64,000 nt of DNA from Bin94 sp965215535 (lineage in GTDB: Bacteria; Gemmatimonadota; Gemmatimonadetes; Longimicrobiales; Gaopeijiaceae): contig OZ244063.1 of assembly GCA_965215535.1 (NCBI GenBank), positions 1,550,001-1,614,000 of the forward strand, read 5' to 3'. This document shows, in pieces, positions 50,454 through 60,041 of this stretch (within the stretch, counting starts at the first letter, position 1; each line of letters begins with the position of its first letter). Under the pieces are notes generated by a model that was not told the origin of the DNA, did no database searches, and saw nothing but the letters and a program-made list of their open reading frames with translations. Made by a program: the position numbers and the translations under genes.

Positions 50454-51136
50454 GGCGACTCTCGCTTTCGGATGTGCTTGATCGACCGTCCTTCGACCAG
50501 AAACACCACCTCTTCGGCAATGTTCGAGGCAAGGTCGCCGATTCGTTCAAGATTCTGTACCACGAGGATCAGATTCACCCCCGGCGCAATGTGGCGCGGC
50601 TGTTCGCGCATGCACGACACCAGGGTTCCGATCGCCGACCGCCGCAGTGCATCGACCACCTGATCGTCGGCGATGACAGAGCGGGCAACGGCCCCGTCCC
50701 GATTGACGAGGGCGCCCAGGGCCCGGCTCAGCATCCTTCGCACAAGGTCGCCGATCTCGCGAATCTCCTGGATTTCGGGAAGGGGGGAATGGCCGGCCGC
50801 GCGCTGTCCGGCCCCTGCAATATTGACCGCATGGTCGCCAATGCGCTCAATGTTGCGACAGGCCATGAGAACCACAATCACAAAGCGCAGATCGGTGGCC
50901 ACCGGGTGCTGAAGCGCCAGGAACTCGGCCACCCGCGCATTGATGACGACCTCGAATTCATCAACCAGATCGTCGGCCGCCTTCGCCTCGGAAGCCCCCG
51001 ACAGTCGCCGTCGCAGGAGTCCGTCCATGGCAATTTCCACCAGCTCCTCGGCGCGTCCCGCCATCTCCAGGAGCAGGTTTTGCAGCTCGACCATGCGGGC
51101 GTCGAGGTGGCCGCGCGGCGGGGTCGGCGCATTCAT
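50450..51136 (-). CDS. phoU: Phosphate signalling protein PhoU
   Basis: Encodes 228 residues. Two PhoU repeats are visible with metal-cluster motifs ACRNIERIGDHAVNIA and VQNLERIGDLASNIAEEV. PhoU links the Pst transporter to the PhoR kinase and represses the Pho response when phosphate is plentiful. The ATG at 51136 overlaps the pstB stop by 4 bp; longer frames overlap pstB fully. The SDR gene follows with a 4-bp overlap. Confidence 0.93.
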   Translation of the reverse strand: MNAPTPPRGHLDARMVELQNLLLEMAGRAEELVEIAMDGLLRRRLSGASEAKAADDLVDEFEVVINARVAEFLALQHPVATDLRFVIVVLMACRNIERIGDHAVNIAGAGQRAAGHSPLPEIQEIREIGDLVRRMLSRALGALVNRDGAVARSVIADDQVVDALRRSAIGTLVSCMREQPRHIAPGVNLILVVQNLERIGDLASNIAEEVVFLVEGRSIKHIRKRESP

Positions 51137-51900
51137 GGCGTCCGCCCCGTGAGGTAGGCTTCGGTGTGCGGATTGCGCGGATTGGTGAAGAGCTCGCGCG
51201 TGGGCCGGTATTCCAGAAGCTGTCCTCCATCCAGGTGCGCAGTGAGATCGGAGATGCGCCCGGCCAGCGCCGGTTCGCAGGTCGCCACCACAATCGTACA
51301 GGCGTCGCTCAAGGTGCGGATCAGCGATTCGATCGTGGCGGCGGCAGCCGGGTCCAGGTGGCGGGTGGGCTCGTCGAGAAGAAGGACCGCCGGTTCGAGC
51401 GCCAGGGCGCGTGCCATGCAAAGCCTGCGTCGGTCGCGGGCGGACAGATCGAGGGCGGGGGTTTCGAGAATTCCGGTGTCGGCGGCCTGAAGCCCCACCC
51501 GCATCAGCGCCTCCTCGGCACAGCCATGCAGATCGTCTTCGGCTCCCTGGGCCCGCAACCCGAAGACCACATTGTCGAAGACCGACTTCGGAAAGAGCGC
51601 TGCCTCGGCAAAGACCATGCCGATGCGGCGGCGGATCTCGACCGGATCAACTGCGGGGTCGTGCAGATCGGCCCCGCGAAAGCGCACGGTTCCGCTGATT
51701 GATGCGCGGGGAACGAGTTCATTCATGCGATTGAAGGAGCGGAGCAGCGTGGTTTTGCCCGCACCCGGCGACCCGATCACCGAGACGACACGCCCCTCGG
51801 GAATGGCAAGGGTGATATTCGCAAGAGCGGTGCGGCGACCGAAGCGCACGGTCAGCGATTCGGCGATCAGAACGCTGGCGGCGGGACCCAGCATACTCAT
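51133..51900 (-). CDS. pstB: Phosphate ABC transporter ATP-binding protein with degenerate motifs
   Basis: Encodes 255 residues. Walker A GSPGAGKTT (43-51), RSFNRMN, Walker B VLLLDEPT (172-179) and gene order identify PstB. Three usually invariant elements differ: the Q-loop reads MVFAEAALFP with Ala at the Gln position (98), the signature LSGGQ is LSARD (152-156), and the H-loop His is Cys (VATCEP, C208). The protein may hydrolyse ATP poorly or in an altered way. It overlaps pstA and phoU by 4 bp each. Confidence 0.87.
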   Translation of the reverse strand: MSMLGPAASVLIAESLTVRFGRRTALANITLAIPEGRVVSVIGSPGAGKTTLLRSFNRMNELVPRASISGTVRFRGADLHDPAVDPVEIRRRIGMVFAEAALFPKSVFDNVVFGLRAQGAEDDLHGCAEEALMRVGLQAADTGILETPALDLSARDRRRLCMARALALEPAVLLLDEPTRHLDPAAAATIESLIRTLSDACTIVVATCEPALAGRISDLTAHLDGGQLLEYRPTRELFTNPRNPHTEAYLTGRTP

Positions 51901-52772
51901 CGCGCACCTCCGGGAACCGGCGCAGCAGCCGCACGACCGAAGCGATCGGCCAGGATGGCGATCAGCGCGGTGAGCAGCGCCGAGAGGAAGACGAGAGCGA
52001 GGGAGGCGCCGGCGGCAAGAGCCAGAAATTCGCTCTGGGGACGCGCGGCCCAGACAAAGACCTGCGTGGGAAGCGAGGAGAGGGGATCGGCGGGGCGGGA
52101 GGGGGCGAAGGTCATGAAGGAGGCGGGCCCAATGACCAGAAGGGGGGCGGCGGCGCCCAGGGTGCGGAGCAGCGCGGTGCGGCAGCCGGCAAGGATGTCG
52201 GCGGCGGCAGCGGGCAGAACCTGGTGCAGAATGACCTGCCAGCGGGTGGCGCCCAGCGCAAGGGCGGATTGGCGCAGGGCGGCGGGCACGGCCAGGAGGG
52301 CGGCGCGCGCATGGGCAATCACGATCGGGATCGCCATGGCGGAGAGGGTGAGCGCCCCCGCCAGAATCGACGACCCCAGCCCGAGACCGCGAACGAAGAG
52401 CGCCAGACCGACCATGCCGTAGACGATCGAGGGAACGCCGGCCAGACTGGCCAGAAGCGCCTGCAGGGTGCGCACGATCCGGGTGGCGGGAGCGTACTCC
52501 ACAAGGTAGAGCGCCGTTCCGACCCCGACCGGCAACGCAATCAGCGCCGTAAGGAGGGTCAGCCAGAGACTTCCCGCGAGAGCCGGGCCGGCGCGATCGA
52601 TGAGGCGCGCGGGCAGATCGATGGCGAAGCCGGATCCGGAGGACAGAAAGCTCTGCGCAAGGAGGATCAGGACAATGACGGGGGCCGTGGCAAGGGCAAC
52701 CGTGACGGCCAGGCCGGAGACGACGCCAAGGGGTCGCCGGAGGGGGATGCGGGTGGAGGGGTGAAGGGTCAT
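51897..52772 (-). CDS. pstA: Phosphate ABC transporter permease PstA
   Basis: Encodes 291 residues with about six transmembrane helices. LWLTLLTALIALPVGVGTAL, LASLAGVPSIVYGMVGLALF and the coupling-helix region ALALGATRWQVILHQVLPAA (EAA-like motif) are typical of PstA. It forms the membrane channel with PstC. It overlaps pstC and pstB by 4 bp each, in the order pstSCAB-phoU. Confidence 0.93.
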   Translation of the reverse strand: MTLHPSTRIPLRRPLGVVSGLAVTVALATAPVIVLILLAQSFLSSGSGFAIDLPARLIDRAGPALAGSLWLTLLTALIALPVGVGTALYLVEYAPATRIVRTLQALLASLAGVPSIVYGMVGLALFVRGLGLGSSILAGALTLSAMAIPIVIAHARAALLAVPAALRQSALALGATRWQVILHQVLPAAAADILAGCRTALLRTLGAAAPLLVIGPASFMTFAPSRPADPLSSLPTQVFVWAARPQSEFLALAAGASLALVFLSALLTALIAILADRFGRAAAAPVPGGAR

Positions 52773-53701
52773 GGATGAGACCCGCGCCCTTCAGGGCGTC
52801 GTCCGCCTTCCACAAGGCTGCGTCCCGAAGCGTGCAGCGCAACCGCCAGAGCCGAGAGCGCAGCCGCAACGGCGAAGGCGGCGCCATACTGGAGACTGCC
52901 CGTCGGCATATCGCCCAGACTGGCCTGCGCCAGGTAGGTGGTCAGGGTGCGCACCCCTTCCAGCGGACTCCAATCCGGACTTTGGGGATTGCCGGCTGCG
53001 AGCGTCACGATCATCGTTTCGCCAACCGCGCGGGCCATGGCCAGCAGAACTCCCCCCAGAAGCCCCCACCTGGCTGCGGGGAGGACCAGTCGCACCAGAA
53101 CCCGGCTGCGGCTCGCGCCGAGCGCCAGTCCGTCGGCGATGAGCGAGGTCGGAACCCCCCTCAGCGCGCGCTGCGACAGCGCGACAATCGTGGGCAGGAT
53201 CATGGCCGCCAGCGCCACACAGGCCGAGAGGCCGTTGAATCCCCCGATCGCGGGCCAGACCCTGGCAATGGCGGGCGTCAGGGCATTCAGCGCCAGATAG
53301 CCGTGAACCACTGCCGGAATCATGGCCAGGAATCCCACGGCCCGGCCCAGCGCGGTCCCGATGCGCCGGGGGGCATGGAACTCAAGAAAGATCGCCGTCA
53401 GAAGGCCGATGGGGACGGCCAGGAGAATGGCCCCGAAGGCGATCCGGACCGTTCCGCCCAGCAGCGTCGGAATGCCGAATCCCGGCTCTTCGGCGAGCGG
53501 TGCCCAGGTTGAATCGGCCACCAGGCGCACCGGCGAAACCGCGGCAAGGAAGCGCAGCGTCTCGATCGCCAGGGTGCCGACGACAGCGATCGCCAGCGCA
53601 CCCGCAATCACCGTGCAGCCGAGGAGGATCCAGCGCCCCGCCCGCTCCCCGCTCCCCCCCGCATGCGCCCTCTTCGCAAGAGCTCCAGCGCCCCTCGTCA
53701 C
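52769..53701 (-). CDS. pstC: Phosphate ABC transporter permease PstC
   Basis: Encodes 310 residues with about six transmembrane helices. GIPTLLGGTVRIAFGAILLA, GFLAMIPAVVHGYLAL, DGLALGASRSRVLVRLVLPA (EAA-like) and LAMARAVGETMIVTLAAGN match PstC; the last is the highly conserved AxGET motif. It pairs with PstA for phosphate uptake. It overlaps pstS and pstA by 4 bp. Confidence 0.94.
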   Translation of the reverse strand: MTRGAGALAKRAHAGGSGERAGRWILLGCTVIAGALAIAVVGTLAIETLRFLAAVSPVRLVADSTWAPLAEEPGFGIPTLLGGTVRIAFGAILLAVPIGLLTAIFLEFHAPRRIGTALGRAVGFLAMIPAVVHGYLALNALTPAIARVWPAIGGFNGLSACVALAAMILPTIVALSQRALRGVPTSLIADGLALGASRSRVLVRLVLPAARWGLLGGVLLAMARAVGETMIVTLAAGNPQSPDWSPLEGVRTLTTYLAQASLGDMPTGSLQYGAAFAVAAALSALAVALHASGRSLVEGGRRPEGRGSHP

Positions 53702-54714
53702 GGCTCCTCGCCTCTGCGCCGCAGCCCGGGGATTGTGCCGGACCGATCAGAAGATGGCCGCGATGCTGCGTCGCGCGAATCACGCCCGGCCCGCGCCACA
53801 ATCAGCGCCCGGCTGCGTGCATAGGCCGCCGGTGGCAACGCCACATACCCGGTTTCGCTGCTCAAGCCCGCCGCACGGTCTATGTAGTAGAGCAGAAAAT
53901 CGCGCACTGCCGCGCGGTTCAACGCGGCCTCGGCCACATGAAGGTGCAGCTCGCGCGCAAGGGGGCTGTAGCGACCATCGGCGATCGCTTCGGCGGTGGG
54001 CAACACGCACCCGAAACCGGTATCGACCGCAACCGCGCGCAGACGCTCCCGGTTGGCCGCAAAGGAGGCCGAACCGAAGTAGGCCGTTGCCCACGGATTG
54101 CCGCCGACGCCGCGGGCGATCAGGTTGTAGTCGCTGCTCCGGTCGTAGTCCGAACGGCTGGCTCCGGTGCGCCCCACGACAATCCGGGTGAAGAACTCGA
54201 AGGTTCCCGAGCCGGGGCCGGGGCCGAAGAGACGAATGCGTTCGGCGGGGTAGGCGGGCCGCAGATCCTGCCAGCGTTCGATCTCGCTGGCCGGTTCCCA
54301 GAGACGCCGCAGCTCGTCCAGCGTCATGCAGCGGGGGACGGCGCTGGCCGGATTCGCCACCACGGCCACCCCATCGCGCGCAATCGGAATCCCGATCACA
54401 GTGACGCCCAAAAGGCGACACCGCTCGGCCTCGTCAGCCGCGATCGGTCGCGATGCGCCCGCCACATCGAGCTCGCCCGCACAGAGGCGCCGCAGCCCGC
54501 CCACCGTTCCCGAAGCCTCGACCGTAATGCGGACGCCGGTGCGGATTGCCGCCATCTCTGCGGCCACCGCCGCCGAAAGAGTGTGCAGGCTACTGGAGCC
54601 GCCCACCGTAACCACTCTCTGGCTACGCTCGCCCGCGCCGGAGCCGCACCCGGCCGCCCCGATCGCCAGGGCCAGAGCCAAGGCCAGCGGCCAGCGGATC
54701 AGAACGAATGGCAT
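53698..54714 (-). CDS. pstS: Phosphate-binding lipoprotein PstS
   Basis: Encodes 338 residues. A lipoprotein signal ends in IGAAGC. The binding fold shows VGGSSSLHTLSAAVAAEM, GELDVAGASRPIAADE, GVAVVANPAS, LFGPGPGSGTFEFFTRIV and SSDYNLIARGVGGN, the phosphate-binding protein pattern. The C-terminus is Ser/Arg rich. It delivers phosphate to PstCAB. The ATG at 54714 starts the lipoprotein signal; the longer frame to 54894 would overlap phoR. Confidence 0.9.
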   Translation of the reverse strand: MPFVLIRWPLALALALAIGAAGCGSGAGERSQRVVTVGGSSSLHTLSAAVAAEMAAIRTGVRITVEASGTVGGLRRLCAGELDVAGASRPIAADEAERCRLLGVTVIGIPIARDGVAVVANPASAVPRCMTLDELRRLWEPASEIERWQDLRPAYPAERIRLFGPGPGSGTFEFFTRIVVGRTGASRSDYDRSSDYNLIARGVGGNPWATAYFGSASFAANRERLRAVAVDTGFGCVLPTAEAIADGRYSPLARELHLHVAEAALNRAAVRDFLLYYIDRAAGLSSETGYVALPPAAYARSRALIVARAGRDSRDAASRPSSDRSGTIPGLRRRGEEP

Positions 54715-54787
54715 CGTCCAGGAGCTGCTGTGGCCCTGACGCGCCTTCCCGGCCCGGATCCCGACCGCTCCCGGTGCACGCCCGGCA

Positions 54788-56725
54788 TTATCCGCGGACC
54801 GCCAGCGTCGGTCCAGGCGAACGTATGTCATCCGACCCGGCTTCCTCCTCTTCGCCGACCTCGTCGCCGACCCCGGCTTCGGCTTCGCCCGCAACGGCCT
54901 CGCTGCAGGAGTTCATCGCGGCGGGGTGGGCGGATTCGGCCTGTTCACCGGCCACCGCGTCGGCCAGGGCGACCGATTCGTCGCGGAGGTCGTCCATTGC
55001 GGCGGGAACCGTGAAGAGAATCGTCGTTCCCCCACCCCAGACGCTCTGCGCATCGACCTCGCCCCCCATGCTCGACACCAGATGCCGCACGATCGCCAGC
55101 CCCAGACCGGTTCCGCCCTCGGCGCGCGAACGGGCCGTATCGACGCGGTAGAAGCGCTCGAAGATGCGCGAAAGAGCCGCAGAGGGAATGCCGGAGCCAT
55201 TGTCGCGGACCGCCACCGTAAGAAGGGCGCTGGAACGAAAGATCTCGACCGCAATGCTGCCGTCCTCGCGGGGCAGGAAGCGCAACGCATTCTCGAAGAG
55301 GTTGCGAAAGATCTGGTAGGTGGCCGCCCGGTCGCCCAGGGCATCGCCAAAGCCGATCACATCGAAGTCGATGCTGCGGCCCTGCCGCCCTTCTTCCATA
55401 TCGGTCCAGGCCGCCCACGCCACCTCTGCCACTGCAAAGGATTCGCGCTCCGGAATCCAGGCCCCGGACTCATAGCGGGAGAGATCCAGAAGATCGTCCA
55501 CCAGACGCTGCAGCCGCACGGTGTTTTCCTCGATCGAATGCAGAAAACGGCTGCGCAGATCGGGAGGCAGCGATTCATCCAGGATGGTTTCGGCAGCGGC
55601 CCGAATGACAGTCAGAGGGGTCTTGAGTTCGTGCGATGCATTGGCCACAAAGTCGGAGCGGACCTCTTCGAGGCGGCGGATCTCGGTCATGTCCACAATC
55701 AGAACCACTGCACCACCCCCGGTGCCCCGCTTGGTCCGCACATCGAGCCGGCGATCGCCCACGTTCGCCTCCATGCGGCCCTCGGGGCGCGCGGCGGCCC
55801 TCTCCAGGAACTCGCGCAGCACCGGATCGCGCACCATCGAACCGACCGGCGACAGCGGAAGGATCTCGGCGAGGCCCAGCAACTCCAGTGCAGCCGGATT
55901 GATGCGCAGCACGCGGGCATCGTTGGAGATCGCCATCAGCCCCTCGCCCACCTCGTCCATGAGCTGGGCAAGTTCGTCGCGCACCCGGGTGACGCGCCCC
56001 ACCTGTTCATCGAGCGCACCGCGCATGCGGTTGGCCACCGAAGCGAGTCGGGCCAGCTCGATCAGGCGCGGAGGCCGGACACGGGCCCCTACAGAGCGTC
56101 TGTCGCCGATCCGGGCCATGAGACGGCGCAAATCGTGCAGAACCCGGTTGACGCTGCGGACTCCGCGGTCCAGCACCACTCCCCCCAGGGCGCCGGCAAT
56201 CAGAACCCAGAGCGCAACCCGAAGCGCACTTGCAGCGGCGGCCTCGCGGATCGGATCGAAGGGAGTGCCGAAGCGCAGAACGATCTGCTGTCCCCCCCGA
56301 AAGAGACGCATGGCGCTGAAGACATAGGATTCGTTGTCCAGAACCGAGCGCCGACTCGAGGACGCGCGGGCCCGGCTGAGCGCCTCCAGCACCTCGGGAC
56401 GGTCGCCGGGAACGAGCGAATCACCCGGGAGCGGTACGGAGAGATGCGAATCCGCCAGGAGACGGCGACCCGCATCGAAGACGCTGACACGGTAGCCGGT
56501 GGCGAGAGCAAGGTCGGCCGCAACGCTGTCGAGAGCCACCCCCTGCGCCGATCGCAGATGCCGGGCGCCCAGATCGGTGGCCGCGTCGAGGTGCCGGGTC
56601 GTCTCGGTGACCAGGACCCGGGTGGTGGCCGCGCGGACCGCAACCCAGGCCGTGGCGGCAATCGCCACAACGCATCCGGCCAGCGCGAGCGCGGTCGCGA
56701 AACGAAGCGGGATTCTGGCGGGCAT
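54788..56725 (-). CDS. phoR: PhoR-like sensor histidine kinase
   Basis: Encodes 645 residues. Two transmembrane segments (about 9-30 and 168-186) enclose a periplasmic sensor of about 135 residues. A linker and PAS domain (DEVGEGLMAISNDARVLRIN) lead to the H-box NASHELKTPL (H365), then NLFENALRFLP (N box), RDNGSGIP and GGTGLGLAIVRHLV. An acidic tail of about 60 residues ends the protein. It would phosphorylate the PhoB homologue under low phosphate. The start at 56725 lacks a ribosome site, so another start is possible. Confidence 0.9.
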   Translation of the reverse strand: MPARIPLRFATALALAGCVVAIAATAWVAVRAATTRVLVTETTRHLDAATDLGARHLRSAQGVALDSVAADLALATGYRVSVFDAGRRLLADSHLSVPLPGDSLVPGDRPEVLEALSRARASSSRRSVLDNESYVFSAMRLFRGGQQIVLRFGTPFDPIREAAAASALRVALWVLIAGALGGVVLDRGVRSVNRVLHDLRRLMARIGDRRSVGARVRPPRLIELARLASVANRMRGALDEQVGRVTRVRDELAQLMDEVGEGLMAISNDARVLRINPAALELLGLAEILPLSPVGSMVRDPVLREFLERAAARPEGRMEANVGDRRLDVRTKRGTGGGAVVLIVDMTEIRRLEEVRSDFVANASHELKTPLTVIRAAAETILDESLPPDLRSRFLHSIEENTVRLQRLVDDLLDLSRYESGAWIPERESFAVAEVAWAAWTDMEEGRQGRSIDFDVIGFGDALGDRAATYQIFRNLFENALRFLPREDGSIAVEIFRSSALLTVAVRDNGSGIPSAALSRIFERFYRVDTARSRAEGGTGLGLAIVRHLVSSMGGEVDAQSVWGGGTTILFTVPAAMDDLRDESVALADAVAGEQAESAHPAAMNSCSEAVAGEAEAGVGDEVGEEEEAGSDDIRSPGPTLAVRG

Positions 56726-56905
56726 TAGCAGTCCGCGGATTGTGGGCAGCTCGCAAAGCCCACCAACCGACATGCAAGCGATGATGATTGCATCACGCGC
56801 TGAACCGCTGCGCTCTCCGTCGCTCCCTGCCCCCACGGACGGACCAGGCGGGCGGCGAAGATCCCTGTCGCGCCCGATGCACGTTCAACAGGACCCATGG
56901 GTTGC

Positions 56906-57652
56906 TTACGGATCGCCCTGGCGAAAGCGGTAGCCGAAGCCGCGTACGGTCTCGATCCAGTCTCCGGCCGACCCCAGCTTGCTGCGCAGACGGCGGACGT
57001 GCATATCCACGGTGCGACTGCGGATCTGGAACTCCTGCTCGGTGCCCTGCCATGCGTCGCGCAGCAGCCGTTGGCGACTCTGCGTCTGGCCGCGGCGCAG
57101 AATGAGAACCATGAGAATCCGGAATTCGGTCGGGGTGACGCCCACCACCCGCCCATCGACCAGAACCTGCACGGCGCGAGGATTGACGGTGATCGGACCC
57201 GCCCGGAGGATCCGGTCCTCATTTCCCGAGATCGCGCCATCGATCCCGGCGCGGCGCAGAATGGCCTCGACGCGCAGCACCAATTCCTGGGGACTGAAGG
57301 GCTTGCCAAGGTAGTCGTCGGCCCCGAGCTCGAGCCCCTCGATTCTCTCTCCCTCTTCGCGCCGGGCGGTCAGCACCAGAACCGGAAGGGCGCGGGTTGC
57401 GGGATCGCGGCGAATCGTGCGCAGGATCTCGTCGCCCGAGATGCCCGGCAGCATCCGATCGAGCACAACCAGATCGGGAATGTTGCGATGGACCGCATCA
57501 AGTCCCCCGGTGCCATCTGTGGCCGTGGCCACCCTGTACCCGGCCCGCGTGAGCTGATAGGCAACCAGGGCCGCGATCCCCGGATCATCCTCAATCACCA
57601 GAATCCGGGCGGCCGGGGCACGGCGCGTACCGGAGCCCGATGCGCTCTTCAA
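56906..57652 (-). CDS. phoB: PhoB-like response regulator
   Basis: Encodes 248 residues. The receiver domain has acidic residues E21-D23, the phospho-acceptor D65 (LVVLDRMLPG) and the Lys in YLGKPFSPQEL. An OmpR/PhoB winged-helix domain follows (VTPTEFRILMVLI, RTVDMHVRRLRSKLG, ETVRGFGYRF). It should activate the downstream pst genes at low phosphate. The start overlaps the LeuA-type synthase stop by 4 bp; a gap of 180 bp separates its stop from phoR. Confidence 0.92.
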   Translation of the reverse strand: MKSASGSGTRRAPAARILVIEDDPGIAALVAYQLTRAGYRVATATDGTGGLDAVHRNIPDLVVLDRMLPGISGDEILRTIRRDPATRALPVLVLTARREEGERIEGLELGADDYLGKPFSPQELVLRVEAILRRAGIDGAISGNEDRILRAGPITVNPRAVQVLVDGRVVGVTPTEFRILMVLILRRGQTQSRQRLLRDAWQGTEQEFQIRSRTVDMHVRRLRSKLGSAGDWIETVRGFGYRFRQGDP

Positions 57653-58905
57653 CGGGCGGACCCCGCAACGAAATCCTCGACGATCCGGTGCATCTCGGCG
57701 TCATCCAGGGTGCGGTCGCGCTGCTTGGCCACATCGAAGATCTGGCGGCAGAGGCGATGATTGGCGGAATCGTACCCCTGCCGGGCCAGCCAGTGGCGGA
57801 CATTGGAAATTCCCGACATCGGCCCGACATCGATCACCTGTTTGCGCCCGACCATGGAGGCGGGAATGCTGGAATAGACTCGATCGGCCAGCCAGTCGGC
57901 CCCCTTCGCCTGCGCCTTGATGACCGCCGCCGCATGAACCCCGGTGGTGGTGCGAAAGGCATCCGATCCGACCACCGGATAGTTGGCGGTGAGCGGAACC
58001 CGGCATTCGCGGGCCACGAGCTCGCAGTAGTCGGAGAGCAGGCGCAAGTCGCCAGCATGAACCCCGGCCAGCGCCAGATTCACCAGGAGCAGATCCATCT
58101 CGACATTGCCCACCCGCTCGCCGATTCCCAGCGCGGTGCCATGAATGCGGTCGGCCCCGGCCTCGATCGCCGCCAGGGCATTGGCCAGCCCCAGGCCGCG
58201 GTCGCGATGACCATGCCAGTCCAGCTTCACATTCGCACCCGACGGGTCGATGATCGTGCGCCGCACGAAGCGCACCAGCGAGCGCACACCCGACGGGGTC
58301 GCATGCCCCACGGTGTCCGAAAGGCAGATCCGGCGGGCTCCCCAGCGAATGGCGTTGCCGTAGAGCGACCGGAGGGTTTCGGGGTCGGCGCGGGTGGTGT
58401 CCTCGGTGACGAACATGACGGACATGCCCTCGCGGACCGCAAAGGAGATCGCCGTTTCGGCCGTGTGAAGCATGCGCTGCAGCGTCCATCCCTCGGAGTA
58501 GCGGCGAATGGGCGAGCTGCCGATGAAGGCCGAGACCTCGATCGGAAGCCCGGTGCGCTGCGAGATCCTGGCGATCGGCTCGATGTCGGCCACAACGGTG
58601 CGCGCTGCACAGTTGACCGCGAGCCCCAGATTGGAGTCGCGCACCTCGTTGCAGATGCGCGTCACATCGTGGACCGCCCGGGGACCGGTCGCCGGAAGAC
58701 CGATATCGGCCGAGTGAATGCCCAGCTCGCTCATGAGATGAACCAGACGAAGCTTGGCCGCAATCGGTGGATCGGTGACCGAGGGCGACTGGAGGCCATC
58801 GCGCAGGGTTTCGTCGTTGAGCTCTACATGGCGTCCCCAGGCAAGGGTGTCGAACTCGGCGACATTCCAGTCATGAATGAGTTGATTCTCCTTCACTCGC
58901 CGCAT
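57649..58905 (-). CDS. 2-isopropylmalate synthase/homocitrate synthase-like enzyme
   Basis: Encodes 418 residues. The DRE-TIM metallolyase core is clear: VELNDETLRDGLQSP (metal and catalytic motif), ICLSDTVGHATP, LDWHGHRDRGLGLANALAAI and GTALGIGERVGNVEMD. The last resembles the GxGERxGN motif of acyltransferase members. It condenses acetyl-CoA with an alpha-keto acid; the chain is too short for the full LeuA regulatory domain. Isopropylmalate, citramalate or homocitrate synthase are all possible. It overlaps the nucleotidylyltransferase by 13 bp and phoB by 4 bp. Confidence 0.85.
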   Translation of the reverse strand: MRRVKENQLIHDWNVAEFDTLAWGRHVELNDETLRDGLQSPSVTDPPIAAKLRLVHLMSELGIHSADIGLPATGPRAVHDVTRICNEVRDSNLGLAVNCAARTVVADIEPIARISQRTGLPIEVSAFIGSSPIRRYSEGWTLQRMLHTAETAISFAVREGMSVMFVTEDTTRADPETLRSLYGNAIRWGARRICLSDTVGHATPSGVRSLVRFVRRTIIDPSGANVKLDWHGHRDRGLGLANALAAIEAGADRIHGTALGIGERVGNVEMDLLLVNLALAGVHAGDLRLLSDYCELVARECRVPLTANYPVVGSDAFRTTTGVHAAAVIKAQAKGADWLADRVYSSIPASMVGRKQVIDVGPMSGISNVRHWLARQGYDSANHRLCRQIFDVAKQRDRTLDDAEMHRIVEDFVAGSAR

Positions 58906-59891
58906 ACCTCCGAATGATCAACGACGCTGAGCGAACCGGAAAATCCCTTCAGGACCGCACCGCCGCCGACCAGCGATCCCCGCAGACGACAGCGCTCCAC
59001 GATAGCTCCGGCACCGACAATCGTATCCTGGAGATCGGAATCGCGCACCTTCGCCCCCGCCTCTACCGTTACGTTGTCGCCAATCCGGCTCGCGGTCACT
59101 GCGGCCCCCTCCTCAATTCTGGCCATCGGCGAGAGGTCCGATTCCTGCAACTGCGCAGCGTTGTCCACACCGGCGCGGCCCCGCTCCAGCAGATGCCGAT
59201 TGGCCGCAAGGAGCGACGGCACATTCCCCGTATCCAGCCAGGCCTCTACCGGCTCGGTTGCAATCCTGGCTCCGGCGTCGACCATGAACTGGAGGGCGTC
59301 GGTCAGGTAGAACTCTCCCGTCCGGCCTGGCGCACCGGCCAGGACGTGGCGAATCCCCCGAAAGAACAGCGCATGATCGCGGATATGGTAGAGACCGATA
59401 TTCGCCAGGCGCGAGACCGGCTCCTCCGGCTTTTCCACGATCCGTGTCATGTTGCCGGCGGAATCGGTGACGATCACCCCGTAGCGCCGATAGTCCTCGA
59501 CCTCGCGCGCCCAGATCGCTCCGGCGCTGGCGGGATCCATCGTCCGGATCCTTCCCAGATCGACCTCGAAGACCGTGTCGGCAAAGAGAATCAGCACATC
59601 TTCATTCACCCACGGCTCGGCCAACGCCACCGCGCCGGCGGTTCCATTCTGCACCTCCTGTACCACGTAACGGGGCGCGAGATCGCCGTAGCGGGAATCG
59701 ACATGAGCCCGGATCGCATCCTGCAGATGCCCCACGACAAAGATGGTTTCGGTGACGCCGATGCGCCGGAGATCGTCCAGGATGAGGTCGAGAACGGGCT
59801 TTCCGGCCACCCGGACAAGCGGTTTCGGAAGGATGTGCGTATGCGGACGAAGCCGGGTACCCTTTCCGGCGAGGGGAATGATTGCTTTCAT
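58893..59891 (-). CDS. Sugar-1-phosphate nucleotidylyltransferase with hexapeptide C-terminus
   Basis: Encodes 332 residues. KAIIPLAGKGTRLRPHTHILPKP is the nucleotidyltransferase signature, followed by ILFADTVFEVD, a Lys in IVEKPEEP and EAWLDTGNVPSLL. The C-terminal 75 residues form left-handed beta-helix repeats (ARIEEGAAVTASRIGDNVTV, GAIVERCRLRGSLVGGG). It would activate a sugar phosphate with dTTP or UTP for cell-surface glycan synthesis. The ATG at 59891 is fixed by the conserved start, although no ribosome site was seen. Confidence 0.9.
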   Translation of the reverse strand: MKAIIPLAGKGTRLRPHTHILPKPLVRVAGKPVLDLILDDLRRIGVTETIFVVGHLQDAIRAHVDSRYGDLAPRYVVQEVQNGTAGAVALAEPWVNEDVLILFADTVFEVDLGRIRTMDPASAGAIWAREVEDYRRYGVIVTDSAGNMTRIVEKPEEPVSRLANIGLYHIRDHALFFRGIRHVLAGAPGRTGEFYLTDALQFMVDAGARIATEPVEAWLDTGNVPSLLAANRHLLERGRAGVDNAAQLQESDLSPMARIEEGAAVTASRIGDNVTVEAGAKVRDSDLQDTIVGAGAIVERCRLRGSLVGGGAVLKGFSGSLSVVDHSEVCGE

Positions 59892-60041
59892 TAGTAGCGA
59901 TGGAGTGGCGTTCTTCGCCGGCAGAGGAGGTGCGTTCGGCCTCGCGGGATCGAAATCGCGGGGCAGCCGATCGACGCAACTGCGACAACCGCCCGCCGAC
60001 ACCGAAGATAGCCCACATTTCCCGAGCTCACGGTGGCCGAC

